A stretch of 64,000 bases of DNA, from the NCBI GenBank assembly GCA_023375675.1, contig JALQBC010000008.1, positions 620,001 through 684,000 of the forward strand, in the 5' to 3' direction. This DNA comes from Cytospora piceicola (Eukaryota > Ascomycota > Sordariomycetes > Diaporthales > Cytosporaceae). Numbering within the stretch: the first letter of the stretch is position 1; every line of letters starts with the position of its first letter. Shown one piece after another: positions 22,319-32,828 of this stretch. The notes below the pieces were generated by a model. It was not told where the DNA came from. It worked only from the letters and a program-made list of their open reading frames with translations, and searched no databases. A program made the translations under genes and the position numbers.

Positions 22319-25004
22319 TCGAGACTTTGTCCACTTCTTCGACTGAATATGGTGAGAAACAATGAGATCCAGGCGATGACTATTTCCAGCTGTCGTCCAG
22401 TTAGCGAAGAGCAGAAGATGGGAACATAGGGATTCACCTGCGTGTCGCTTTTTGTCAGTTAGTCCAAGGTAGATAGATACCTGACGCCATGTCTGTGTTC
22501 AGATCCTGGCGGTGATGAATGAACGCTTGATTATGACCGACTCTCTTCGCACCAGGAACCTTCTCCAAACATCAGGACAGGCTGAAGAAGCACAATCAGC
22601 CACCCCTTGCAGGTCGGGACAAACATGTACCCGCCAATTATGCCATCAGACAGGCTGTTGCAGATTTTATGTCGTCCTACACGGAGCCAAAATAACTCGT
22701 CCGGACCGAGTAGCAGCCTATGTCACTCTGAATTGTTGCGGAACATTGATGTGAAGCTAGCCTCCTTATTTCTCGCCAGGGCCAGATTGCCATTTTAGGC
22801 CCTGAGATTTGCCTCTGCAATCACCCGTCTGGATTTGAAACGGTGCACAGCTCGACGCCTTTCGACTCGTTTTGGTGCCCAACGGAACCGTGATTTTGAA
22901 AGAATAAAGCGAGTGCTTTCCGAGGGTGATCGCCGGAAGTCCAAGCCCGTGGTAGCTGAAGTCAACGCACAGGACCACAAGGCACCCATTAACGCACTGG
23001 ACGTATGTCTGTCTAAGACTGTCACTTCTGGGGAGCGCGGCTTGAAACGCGGCTTTATATCCGGATTTACCTCAGACGAAAGTCATCATTACATAGCGAC
23101 GCGGCAAGCCGGAGAGCAAACTATTCATGGTACCGTAGTGGTATGGTAGCGTAATGGTAGATGCATCGTACCAGTCCACGAGATCCCACATAAGCTGCAG
23201 TGAGCCTGTTCTGACAGCGTCCGGGATGTAGAAAGTCAACCAATTGACCTCTGCACGCTGAACTTTGGACCTCCGATGTTGAAGCTTGTATCTGAAATCA
23301 GACGCATCTTCTTGTCACAAAGGGCGCCCCCCCCCCCTCACGCTCCACAACGGCTGAACGTTTCCCAATGGGTACGTGATAGGGCGTCCGCGGCCTCAGT
23401 AGAACCGCTGTGATTGCTGAATGACTTCTCCAAGACGTTATCCTGGAGCTCACGGTTAGGGGCATCCTAGGGCTCGTTGAGCCCTCGATCCGATCCAATG
23501 ACCTGCTGCACGCGGAAACAAACCCATTGCAACACGGCATGATGCAGGAGTACGGTGGCCAAATCGAGAAGCACACATCACCGTCTATCAGGTGGAAGGG
23601 TCCGACCGAGCACCCAGATAGGAAATCCATGTTACGCCGATCATGGCGGCACGGGGCGTTTGTGCACCAACAAGGTGTGCCTGTGAGAGCCGAGCCTGGT
23701 AGGTCTTTGGTTTAGTTATTGCGCAGCCAGGAACAGCAAGATACGGAGCGTCTGATTTCAATACGCGACGCGACACCATGTGGGAATGGCAGACCGGATA
23801 GAGTTCCCCGGGGAGTTACGGCGTAACGCGAAGTTTCCAATGTTGAGGCAAAATGTTCCCGATATATTGACTTTGATTGTCTACTTCAGCAGGAAGCCCA
23901 GTGCTAGCCATGGGGTCGACGCTGAAGATCATGTTTGCTAAGAATCGGCCTAGCTGGCTGAGGGACTCGGCAACCGTCGTCGAACATTAAAGGTCAAAAG
24001 TTGGAAGGCCAGGATACTACTGTAATCACAACTCAATGATCGTACGCGCCATACCAGACCCAGTCTCCACGTCCTAATTCAAGAAACATATGATCCAAAA
24101 AGCACTGTAATGGCAATGCACCGCATGGCCACTACAGGGTCAAGAAGCCACTGCTTTGATGAGGATGTTCGAGCCGGTATAGGGAGTTCTGCGAAGAAAG
24201 AAATCATCCGCAGCGTTTGAGGTGTTGAAGGCGGTGAAACTTCCTCGATGCCGGCTAATGCAGGCTTTGCGACACAGATCATGCAACCAGCCGATCTGTC
24301 TCTGGTTGGTAACCTTGCCCGCGTTCTGGATATTAATGCTTCGTCGAGTCTTTGGCGGTGGATTAAGTCTTCGCTGCTTTCTTCCGTATCAGATTGATCC
24401 AAAGCAGTCATCGACGTGATAGACACCCCGCCCTACAAGTCGAGGTCACTTAGACTGACTCCCATGTGGTATTCCAGGTGTAAATCGCGGGGGTTCTAGG
24501 CTTGACGAAGGCTCGCAAAGTACCTGAACAAAGATTGCTGTTGACCTCACAAGATAGGGGTTGTCCAGGTTGTGATGGATTGCATCTACCGTGTGATACG
24601 GACTCCTGGGTCATCCACATGGTTTTTGCAAAGGGTAAGCTTTCTCCGCCTGACTGGTCGAAGCCGGCTCAATGTGAGACCGGCACTGGCAAGCAATCTG
24701 CAAACTTTGTATTTTGTATCTTCAGAAGGGTGTCTGATCAATTATTAGCCGGAGAACCCAAAATTGGTAGAGAAGGCTGAAAACGGGATGGCATGGGGGA
24801 AAGGATCTACGAAAAAAAGGGTATCATTCAGAACCAAGAGCTCATCAAGCACTATCTCAACAAAGAAAGCGTAACCTCACATTAAAGTGAACACTCAAAA
24901 GTTGAAAGAGCCACGCACCAATGCGCTGGCTGTCCAGGCCCCAAAACAGACAAGCCATCGTCGCTGTCGCTATTGTGCAATCGTAACCCCACGCGCCAAC
25001 GAAA
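22319..25004. other. gene-free spacer
   Basis: No convincing gene on either strand. Short open frames near 22835-23149 and 24079-24426 lack splice support or recognisable motifs. A C-homopolymer lies near 23326-23338. Confidence 0.5.
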
Positions 25005-25809
25005 TTAAAACCCATCGTCCCTTTTCTTCCAACCAGCTGTTACTCCCACCTGGCTGATAGCATTGCGGATAACATCGACCAGCGCCTTGGCCATCCCTTG
25101 GGCCTTCTTCTGGCCGGCATCGCCACCCGATGCCGCTGCAGCTGGGTTCTCGTACGGGAGGATGTTGTCGCTTGCGCTCAAGCTGACGAAAAGCGCAAAC
25201 GGTACAAGCCAAACACATATCCCAAAATATGAAGCAATTTCGGTGAAAGTCGGCATGTCGGGGGCGTCGTAGTAGGAAGACATGCCGTTGTATGCAGTCT
25301 TCTGGCTCGCGGAGAAGTGACGGTACCATACGAGATGGTTGATCAAGACGAGAACTGTGCAAAGGGCAAGAGTCAGTTATCGAACCTTCTTGCTGCAGTC
25401 TCTCAAGGGGCAAAGGCAAGGGCAACATACCGCAGGAGGTAATAAAAAGAGGATCAGTAAGCGTCACGTAAGGGAACCTCCGCATGTTACCCAAGTAGAC
25501 GACATGGGAGACGATGCCGAACAAGGTCAGCCAGAACGGGAACTTGTCCACAAAGCATAGTAGTAGATCCAGGACGATGATGCCGTAGATCAGCCGAGAC
25601 AGGAGTCGTTTCGATATGACGGTATGCTCTTCGACGAGTTCGGAGAGGTAATAGAGACCCGACGCTGTACAGAGAGGACGGATTAGCCTTGGGCATTGAT
25701 TGAGCGATTGAGCGACCTCGAGTGCGGCGAGAAACATACCAATGGCCAGCGTCAGGAAGCAGAAGCCCACGATGGAGCCAATTATGCCCACTAACGGTAG
25801 AATCCACAT
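25005..25809 (-). CDS. SVP26: Svp26/Erv26 (TEX261) ER export adaptor
   Basis: Complement(join(25005..25354,25431..25664,25740..25809)), 217 aa. Two GTATGT introns, with acceptors TGTACAG and TGCACAG, restore LAI/ASGLYYLSELVEEH and FITSC/VLVLINHLVWYRHF. The product has four or so membrane segments and the family hallmarks SGLYYLSELVEEHT, RLIYGIIVLDLLL, FPFWLTLFGIVSH, FPYVTLTDPLF and VPFALFVSLSASDN. The yeast protein is a COPII cargo adaptor that brings Golgi mannosyltransferases and alkaline phosphatase out of the ER. The tail after ENP is longer and Ala/Gly/Lys-rich (QKKAQGMAKALVD ... GWKKRDDGF), usual for filamentous fungi as far as I recall. It is divergent from BUD23 across 464 bases. Confidence 0.95.
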
Positions 25810-26273
25810 GTTTGTTTCCGTATGAGAATATGCAGTATTATCGACGATGCATTCATTGTGTTGTTGTTTCGGAAGAAGTGACGTTGTTGCTTCAACTGTG
25901 TTCTTTAATTACCCCTGGCCAATGGCGTCACGCTCATTGTTGCTCCTCGCTCCCTGCCAAGCTGCCAAAATGCCAAGCTGCTACCTACTGCGACTGCGTA
26001 TACGCGTACTACCTGCTTGCTCCTAGCGGCCCAAGCTCCTCCGCCTCGGCTGATCAGTAGCGATAAACATTATCGATTGTTATCGATAACGATAACCTCA
26101 GAGCCCACTGAAATTTTAACGACGAACCTCCATCGTCACAGACAAAACGACATCTCTTGTAAGGCATTGTGGGTTTGAAACACTGAAACCGCCATTACTC
26201 TACCGTGTGAACACTTCCCCTCTTCCCAGACTCAACACGAATTCAAACACGCCCCTCCAGGCTCTTGCCCACC
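25810..26273. promoter_or_regulatory. divergent SVP26/BUD23 promoter with a TATCGATA cluster
   Basis: Between 26061 and 26097 are four overlapping CGATAA/TTATCG elements, including the palindrome TTATCGATAA. The cluster is about 180 bases before the BUD23 ATG. The rest is pyrimidine-rich leader on both sides. Confidence 0.5.
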
Positions 26274-27167
26274 ATGTCTAGGCCCGAGGATACGCTGTAA
26301 GCCCCTCGATATCTGGACTCTCCCAAGTCTTCTTGTCCACTAACACTAACCCCTTTCCTCAGCTCGGCCGATGTCCACTACGATGACACCGAAGCCCGCA
26401 AGTACACCACCAGCAGCCGTATCCAAAATATCCAAGCCTCCATGACCCGCAGGGCCCTCGAACTCCTCGACCTCCAAGAGTCCTCCTTCATCCTCGACGT
26501 CGGCTGCGGCAGTGGCCTCTCGGGCGAGATCCTGTCATCCGTGCCCGAGGACGAGGGCGGTCCCCACGTGTGGATCGGCATGGACGTCTCCGCGTCCATG
26601 CTCGACGTGGCGCTCCAGAGGGACGTCGAGGGCGACCTGCTGCTGGCGGACATTGGGCAGGGCGTGCCGTTCCGGGCTGGCGCCTTCGACGCGGCCATCA
26701 GCATCAGTGCGATCCAGTGGCTGTGTAACGCCGAGAACAGCGAGACGAGTCCTGAGGGGAGGCTCTCGAGGTTCTTCAACGGGCTGTATGCCAGTCTGAA
26801 GAGGGGCGGCAAGGCGGTGTGTCAGTTCTACCCCAAGAACGACAAGCAGAGGCATATGATCACCCAGGCCGCTATCAAGGCGGGCTTTGGTGCGGGTCTC
26901 CTCGAGGATGACCCTGGCACCAAGAACGTCAAGGTGTATCTGGTGCTCACCGTGGGTGGTGTTGGTGGTGACATCACTGGTGTTGTGCACGGGATGGATG
27001 GCGTAGATGTTTTGGACGCACGGAAGCATGGCAGGATCGGAAAGGGTGATATCAAGAAGGGAAGCAAGGCTTGGATCATGAAGAAGAAGGAGCAGATGGA
27101 GCGGAAAGGAAAGATCGTCAAGTCCACCTCCAAATACACTGGAAGGAAACGACGGACGCAGTTCTGA
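26274..27167 (+). CDS. BUD23: Bud23 18S rRNA guanine-N7 methyltransferase
   Basis: CDS join(26274..26296,26363..27167), 275 aa, the same length as yeast Bud23. Exon 1 is only 23 bases (MSRPEDT plus two bases), joined through GTAAGC ... CCTCAG to LSADVHYDDTEARKYTTSSRI. The SAM-binding motif I is LDVGCGSGLSGE at about residues 52-63. VWIGMDVSASML is motif II, GDLLLADIGQGVPFR motif III and AISISAIQWLCNA motif IV. RFFNGLYASLKRGGKAVCQFYP completes the fold. The C-terminus is the Lys-rich WBSCR22-type tail (GSKAWIMKKKEQM ... KSTSKYTGRKRRTQF). With Trm112, the enzyme methylates G1575 of 18S rRNA in late pre-40S particles. Confidence 0.96.
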
Positions 27168-28397
27168 GCGACAGACATCCTCAGTATCTTTTCTTTCCTG
27201 TTTACGGCTTCATGCCAACACCATCACGGCGTTCATTTTCTCAGCATGGTTCGGCGTTTAGACAGTCATCGGATATTGACTCGCTTTTTTGCTTCTTTGA
27301 ATGTCAGAGATACCCTTCATCATCGTTTCGTTTGCAACCTCTACACTGTGACCCTTGATGTACCCGCCACCTGCATGACTTCCAACTTCAAAACCTAATT
27401 CAGAACATCACTACGATCACTTCAAGGCCTTTGCCCTGCTTGGTGGTTTTCGCCGCTGAGATTACCAGCATCTTGTGTGAGGTGTGCTTCTTCTGACCTA
27501 TATGGTTCTCCCAGACCACTGAAGTACCAAAGTACAGCTACATGTACATCACCCAATGTCGAAAATGTATGTGCTTTACGTCAAACAACAGCTTTACCTG
27601 GACCGTGCTGACCAGACTCATTGGATCGAGAATGGTGCAAAACTCGCTATATAGATAGTCCACATCTTGGTTTCGAGGGAGGGGAAGGGGTTCGTACATG
27701 ATCAATTGATGCCTATGGCGGCTTCAAGCTATCTACATGCTTTGTCTGATATCTCTGCATTCTGGCATTCTGGGAGGACAGGTCTTTAGGTTATTACATG
27801 TGTCTCATCCCTTTATACTCTGCCGTAGCAGGCCAAGATGGAGGCCTGCCGTCCCTGAAAACATGAAATACGAGGTAGTCAATGGACATGGAGCCTTGGG
27901 TCCTTTTCCAAACTCAGATGTGAGCCTTTGATCACCTTGCCTGCCTCTCTTCGCCCTTTTACCACATGCATGTAAGCAAATACACAACTGCTGGAACTTG
28001 TAGAAAAAGCAAACAACAGTAACAACGACGGGTGTATACTTGCCCATCTGTTGTGGACCTGTTTCCACGGATCCCTGTATCTTTCTCTCCCATTCCCCTA
28101 CATCGTTCTCTTTCTGCCTATCCTTTCCTTCTCTTTCGCTTATTTCAATCATACCTCAGACATCACCTGGTTTGCACTGATTCATCGCGTAAGTAAACCT
28201 TGACGCGTCGACTCCTGAGGCATACTTTGCTATATATATTTAACAGATGTGTCTGATAGCATCTTCTTCCTCTTTCCCTTTGTGGAAACTCTTAAGACCC
28301 TGTCTGTGCCTCACATCGTAAGTCGCCTGCCCCCATGCTTCAACATTATCAAACCACTTCATGGAAATGAGAAGGCTAACACATACGAACGCGGAAG
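27168..28397. other. gene-free spacer and leader
   Basis: No coding region seen. The last 350 bases before the ATG at 28398 are T/C-rich and contain TATATATAT near 28231. Confidence 0.5.
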
Positions 28398-29617
28398 ATG
28401 TCTGGCTGGAACTTCAAACCCAACACTACCGAGCAGCAGGCGGAGGAGGCTCGCGGAAGAAATGAGAAGTTGTGCGAGACTACTCCTCCTACCACTCCGT
28501 CTCGTCTGGTATGCCCTCTTTTATGTTCCCCTAGTGGCGGTGAACAGGTAAATGTAAGCCAGTACTGACTGATTGTTTCCTTGGACAGAACCCAGCTGCC
28601 AAGCCCTTCTACCCTCTCGGTCATCGCGCTACACTTGCCGTCGACAATATTGCAATTGGCTCCAACAGCTCACCTCAGAGCACCAACCCCAGCTCCCGCG
28701 AGGGCAGTGATACCGTCAACTCAAACCACACTACTGTCGCTCATGTGACCCAGGACGATATTATGGGTTTAATCAAGCAGGTTACCGAGGGAGACTCGCA
28801 CCAGGAGCATATCTGTCAGCTGTTCCAGAGATTCCCGATGCTTGGCCAGCTTGCTACCGTTCAAGTCAACCCCGCCAAACCCCATCGTCAAATTGTCAGT
28901 TCAGCTCAATTGACCCCCGTCCAACATTCTCCGAAAGCCCAAAGCCAGGAGGGCTACCAGCTTAGCGACAAGCAGGAACCCTTCCGCCAGTCTACCTCTG
29001 CGGCCGTCAGCTCTTGTGCGACAACCCCTGTCCAGCCTGCTGTTTCTGTCGCAGCCTCTATGAGCTCCGACATCTCCGCCCTGGGTTACCGGTTCGCGAC
29101 GATGGTTGTCTGTATGCGAGAGGAGGGTTTTGAGCTTCCTCAGATCGATGCTGCTCTGCGGGCTGCTGACTATGACCCTGATCGAGCTCTCAATTCACTT
29201 CTGGGTGTAAGCATAGACTCTGGGCGAGAAACAATAGCACATAACTAACTGAAACGCGTTCAGTCAATGCCAGATAGCACTAAAGGTACCAACATCGATT
29301 CTCTTAGGGATGCGGTTCTCGCTCAGGCCAGTCCTGTTCGGCCCGTAGCTACTTCCGGCGGCACCACCAAGGACACCTCAGCTGGCCATACAACTACCAT
29401 CCAGTCTGCTCACGGTTCCGCTGCTGTTGCACCTCCCAAGGCTGCTCCTACTATGGAGAGTATCACTCGACCTTGTGGAAACCCAGTCGACTTTCAAGGT
29501 GTTCGTCGATCGTTCCAGCGAGCTATGCTTCAGGCCAATACTGAGGCTGCTCTTGCTCCTCGTCGTCCACTCTTCGACCGTACCAAGCACGGCAAGAACA
29601 CCCAGGAGAAGAAGTGA
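28398..29617 (+). CDS. protein with a UBA-like segment, unknown function
   Basis: CDS join(28398..28508,28589..29206,29264..29617), 360 aa. The start MSGWNFKPNTTEQQAEEARG is joined through GTATGC ... GGACAG to NPAAKPFYPLG. The second intron (GTAAGC ... TAACTAAC ... TTCAG) joins SLLG to SMPDSTKG. Residues of about 200-243 (DISALGYRF ... MREEGFELPQIDAALRAADYDPDRALNSLLG) look like a UBA-type three-helix fold, with the usual AL ... YDPDRAL ... LL pattern. A segment at about 90-125 (DIMGLIKQVTEG ... LFQRFPMLGQL) could be another helical bundle. The rest is Ser/Thr/Pro-rich and probably disordered, and the C-terminus is basic (RRPLFDRTKHGKNTQEKK). UBA folds usually bind ubiquitin; that role here is inference. 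Confidence 0.78.
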
Positions 29618-30598
29618 AATGAGCGTCTGATTTCACAACCGTTTGTTTGAACATCAATTTGGGTTTCTGGATGAAGTTTCAAATACGTGAGTCCGTACGC
29701 GGCTCTTTTGGTTCCGGTTGATACTTTCTTTTCACTTGCAATGATAGCCTCCATCCTGTGGTCCGTTGTGGCCTACTCAGGTAGTTGGTATGCAATTTAA
29801 GGGGATAAATGGATTACTTTAAACGAACTTTGTGAAACCGTGCTGAAAGTATTATACTTATTTCCATCCACTTCTACTCGAGACAGTTCAATGAAACGTC
29901 AACTGGTATCTATCACAAGTCTTCTACCTTCCCAGTTGTGATATGGCAATTCTTGACAAACATAACTAGTTGGGTCATATGACAAATCCATACGGTCTTG
30001 TGAAGCTAGTTCAATAGGAGATGTCTTCCCCGTGGCCGTCTTATGGCCTGCTCCTGGCTTCAGGAGGCAATTCTTTACAAGCCACAACTCTTTCATATAC
30101 TCCTATGCAATAAGTTGTGACTTATGTCTAGCATCTCTCTCAGATTGTTTCCCTCTGCCGAGAAGTATCAGCGCTTAGTACCCATAATCACATGTCAATA
30201 TGCTGCAAGTGTTGATTTTGCAGTCCGTACTCGCCTACTGGCCAGTTAGCAATATGTACTTAGGTATTTCCAAGCTTGTTGCTGCCACACTCGCTTATCT
30301 AGAAGAGGCATGAACTCTAGAACCAGTGCAATGTCGAGGTTACTTTGAATAGCGCTAGTCTTATATTCGTCTGATGTGAAGCCCCCCGACGAAATAAATA
30401 TCTCCTTGGAGGGGCCCATCTGCACGTACCGCAGTTTCGCTTCTGCTTTCTACTTCACCAAGCCTACTCGACGTCAAAACTCACCAAGCCTACTCGACGT
30501 CCACACTCGACAATTGTCTGCTCCCTTTCAGCATCTATTCCTTCCTGTGCCTTCGTCGCTTACCGTACTTGATGACTTCAGAACATCAATCAACTAAA
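29618..30598. other. gene-free spacer
   Basis: No coding region seen. It contains a 21-base direct repeat near the next gene (entered separately). Confidence 0.5.
30455..30501. repeat. 21-bp direct repeat upstream of the repeat-protein gene
   Basis: Identical 21-base copies lie at 30455-30475 and 30481-30501, separated by five bases. Both contain CTACTCGACGTC. They sit about 100-145 bases before the ATG at 30599, so they may be leader or promoter. Confidence 0.85.
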
Positions 30599-32828
30599 AT
30601 GAAGCGACAAAACGGTCTTGGAAAGGGTAGTGGTACTAGAGCAACCCTCCCTAACGCGTCCTCAAGCGCGTCTACCTCCACCCCTTTGCAGCATCGGCGG
30701 CCTACCAACCACCCAGACATGGCCAGACAACCATTGCAGCTTCCCAGGTTAGTCCATACTGTAGCATTTCCCTCCTAATACCGTGTATTCTAACCAGCTT
30801 CTTAACGAAAATAGCCACGACGTGTCTAGCACACCTATCACGAGCCACGAGGCAAATGCGTGGGACACCCCCGCCAGCCACCTGAGACCTCGTGATCTTG
30901 CAACCCGAGCTCTGGACCTCAACAACTCGCTCACTCAACTTCGAGACATATACATGTCCCCAGTCGGCGCCGAAAAGCCCCAATTCACCCACCAGGCCTT
31001 CTCTTCGGCTAGAGTGGAGCTGGATGCGCCTCAAACTGCCGCCAGAGAGACTGGCGGCATGCATCGATACGAGGACAAAGAGGATGATTGGGGTTCTGTG
31101 TGGGATTCCAAGGGTGATTCTGAGACCAATGTGCCCCCAGCGGATGAGATGGACTTGGAGGAGGTCTCCAGTACCCCCCTGCCTTCCTCGAATGGCCTTC
31201 CACGACCATACCACGACATGACAAAGCTTCTTGCCGAGAAAGCTCCAGGCTTGCTCCCCAACGCCGATCTCATCAAAAACTTGTTTATGGTAGCTTATGC
31301 CGAAGGACTCGAGATTCCCCAAGAATCGATCGGTCGTAGCAGCCAACAACCGCGCACTTCGCAAGCCCAGAAGCAACCGCCCGCCATGGAAGAAACCAGA
31401 CGTACGCCCCAGCCCGAGCAGATCGCGCCAGCACGTGGTGACTCCGCCCCTCATCTTCCAGAGGCAAGAACTACGCGCCCACCCCCACTGGAGCTGATTG
31501 TGCGAGGAAGTGGTGACTTTGTGCGGCGTCTTCAGAGGGCAGGAACTACACGTCTACCCACACCCGCGTCCAACGCGCCCGTTCGTGGTGGTTTCGCACC
31601 TCGTCTTCCTGAGGCAGGCAACACGCTTTCCCCCCGCCCCGAGCTTGTCGCGCCAGTTCGCGGAGACGCCACCCATCGTTTCCCTGAGGCAGGCAACACG
31701 TGCCCGCCCCGACCCGAGCCAACCGCATCTGCACGTGGTCAACTTGCGCGTCGTTCTCCAGAGGCGATACTGCCACCTGCGCAAGTCAGTGAGACCGACA
31801 GCGAATATTACCCAGATAGCGACTACGACTCCGACATGACAGACTCTGATACCCCGCAGGACGAAATCATAGTCCGCCCTCAAGCGCAACAGCCGGATAC
31901 GGACACGATGCCCGATGCGGGGACGACAGATTCCCAGCAGGCCGCCGAGCCAGCGATGGAACAGAGTTCTGGTGGTGGCTCAGCTGCCTCGCCTCCACCC
32001 GTGAGACAAGACCTCTTGGACATGCTGGATGACCCCACCCTCCCAAGCGAGGTGTACAAGTCGCGTTTCCTCGAGTTTTACAGGACTCTCAAGAAAGACG
32101 AAGAGAAGTTGAAGCACGTCAAGGATCGAAAGGAGGCGCGGGACCTGGAGCTCCAGATACTGCTGCTGCGAACCGACATCGAGAAGCAGCGTATCCTTCT
32201 CAAGGCCCAGGTCGCGTACGAGGAGGCCACTGATGGCGAGGAATGGGTTGTCCTGACCCATACGCGTCCATTTGCGACACCAGGATCAGACGACTGCTAC
32301 GGCATTTTGCCGCGACCCAGCACCTTCATGCTGAAGACCCTCCTCGAGCTTGGAGGCGAGCTCGACAGCCTGAAGGCCGAGATGGGAGGCAAGAACGGAA
32401 AAGACGACAGCGAGGTGACGGCGGAAAAGACCGTGCGGATGGAGAACCTGCAGTTCTTCGTGAACGAGTTCCTGGCGTACTACAACGCCGACATCGAAAA
32501 GGAGAAGGAGGTCCGCAGACAGCGTGACGAGCTCGAGCGGGCGAACCCTCCCAAGGCGGAGCCCCCGGTTTGCTACCCCACGCCGATGATCCACGACACG
32601 CCCAAGGAATACCCTCCTCCTGGCACCCGCGCCCAGCCGCCGCGGGCAAGTACGGCCACGCCCACGCCTTCCACACAACAGCTCGATGGCAGCGACGCCC
32701 TGCTGAGAGACAACTCTGGCCGCCGCCGCCCACGCCTCCCTGGCCGAAGCGCCTACCAGCCGGGACTCGACATGGTAGAGGAGGATGATCTATCCGAATC
32801 TGACGTCTCCATGTACACTGGAGAGTGA
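30599..32828 (+). CDS. large low-complexity protein with 25-residue repeats and coiled coil
   Basis: CDS join(30599..30747,30815..32828), 720 aa. The intron (GTTAGT ... AAATAG) joins LQLPS to HDVSSTP. Residues 1-245 are Ser/Pro/charged with an acidic patch. Residues 246-369 form five tandem repeats of 24-25 residues with the consensus T-x-x-P-R-P-E-L-x-A-P-V-R-G-D ... R-x-P-E-A-G-N. An acidic SETDSEYYPDSDYDSDMTDSD follows. A helical region (about 470-540) includes LEFYRTLKKDEEKLKHVKDRK and LELQILLLRTDIEKQRILL, a likely coiled coil, followed by a second helical block and a Pro-rich tail. No enzyme motif is present. A scaffold or nuclear role is only a guess. The upstream gene also encodes a low-complexity protein, but no relation is seen. 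Confidence 0.78.
31401..31772 (+). repeat. five-copy 75-bp coding minisatellite
   Basis: Units at 31401-31472 (72 bases), 31473-31547, 31548-31622, 31623-31697 and 31698-31772 encode the 25-residue repeat. Units three and four are closest to each other (shared PELVAPVRGD and PEAGNT-like ends). Confidence 0.8.
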
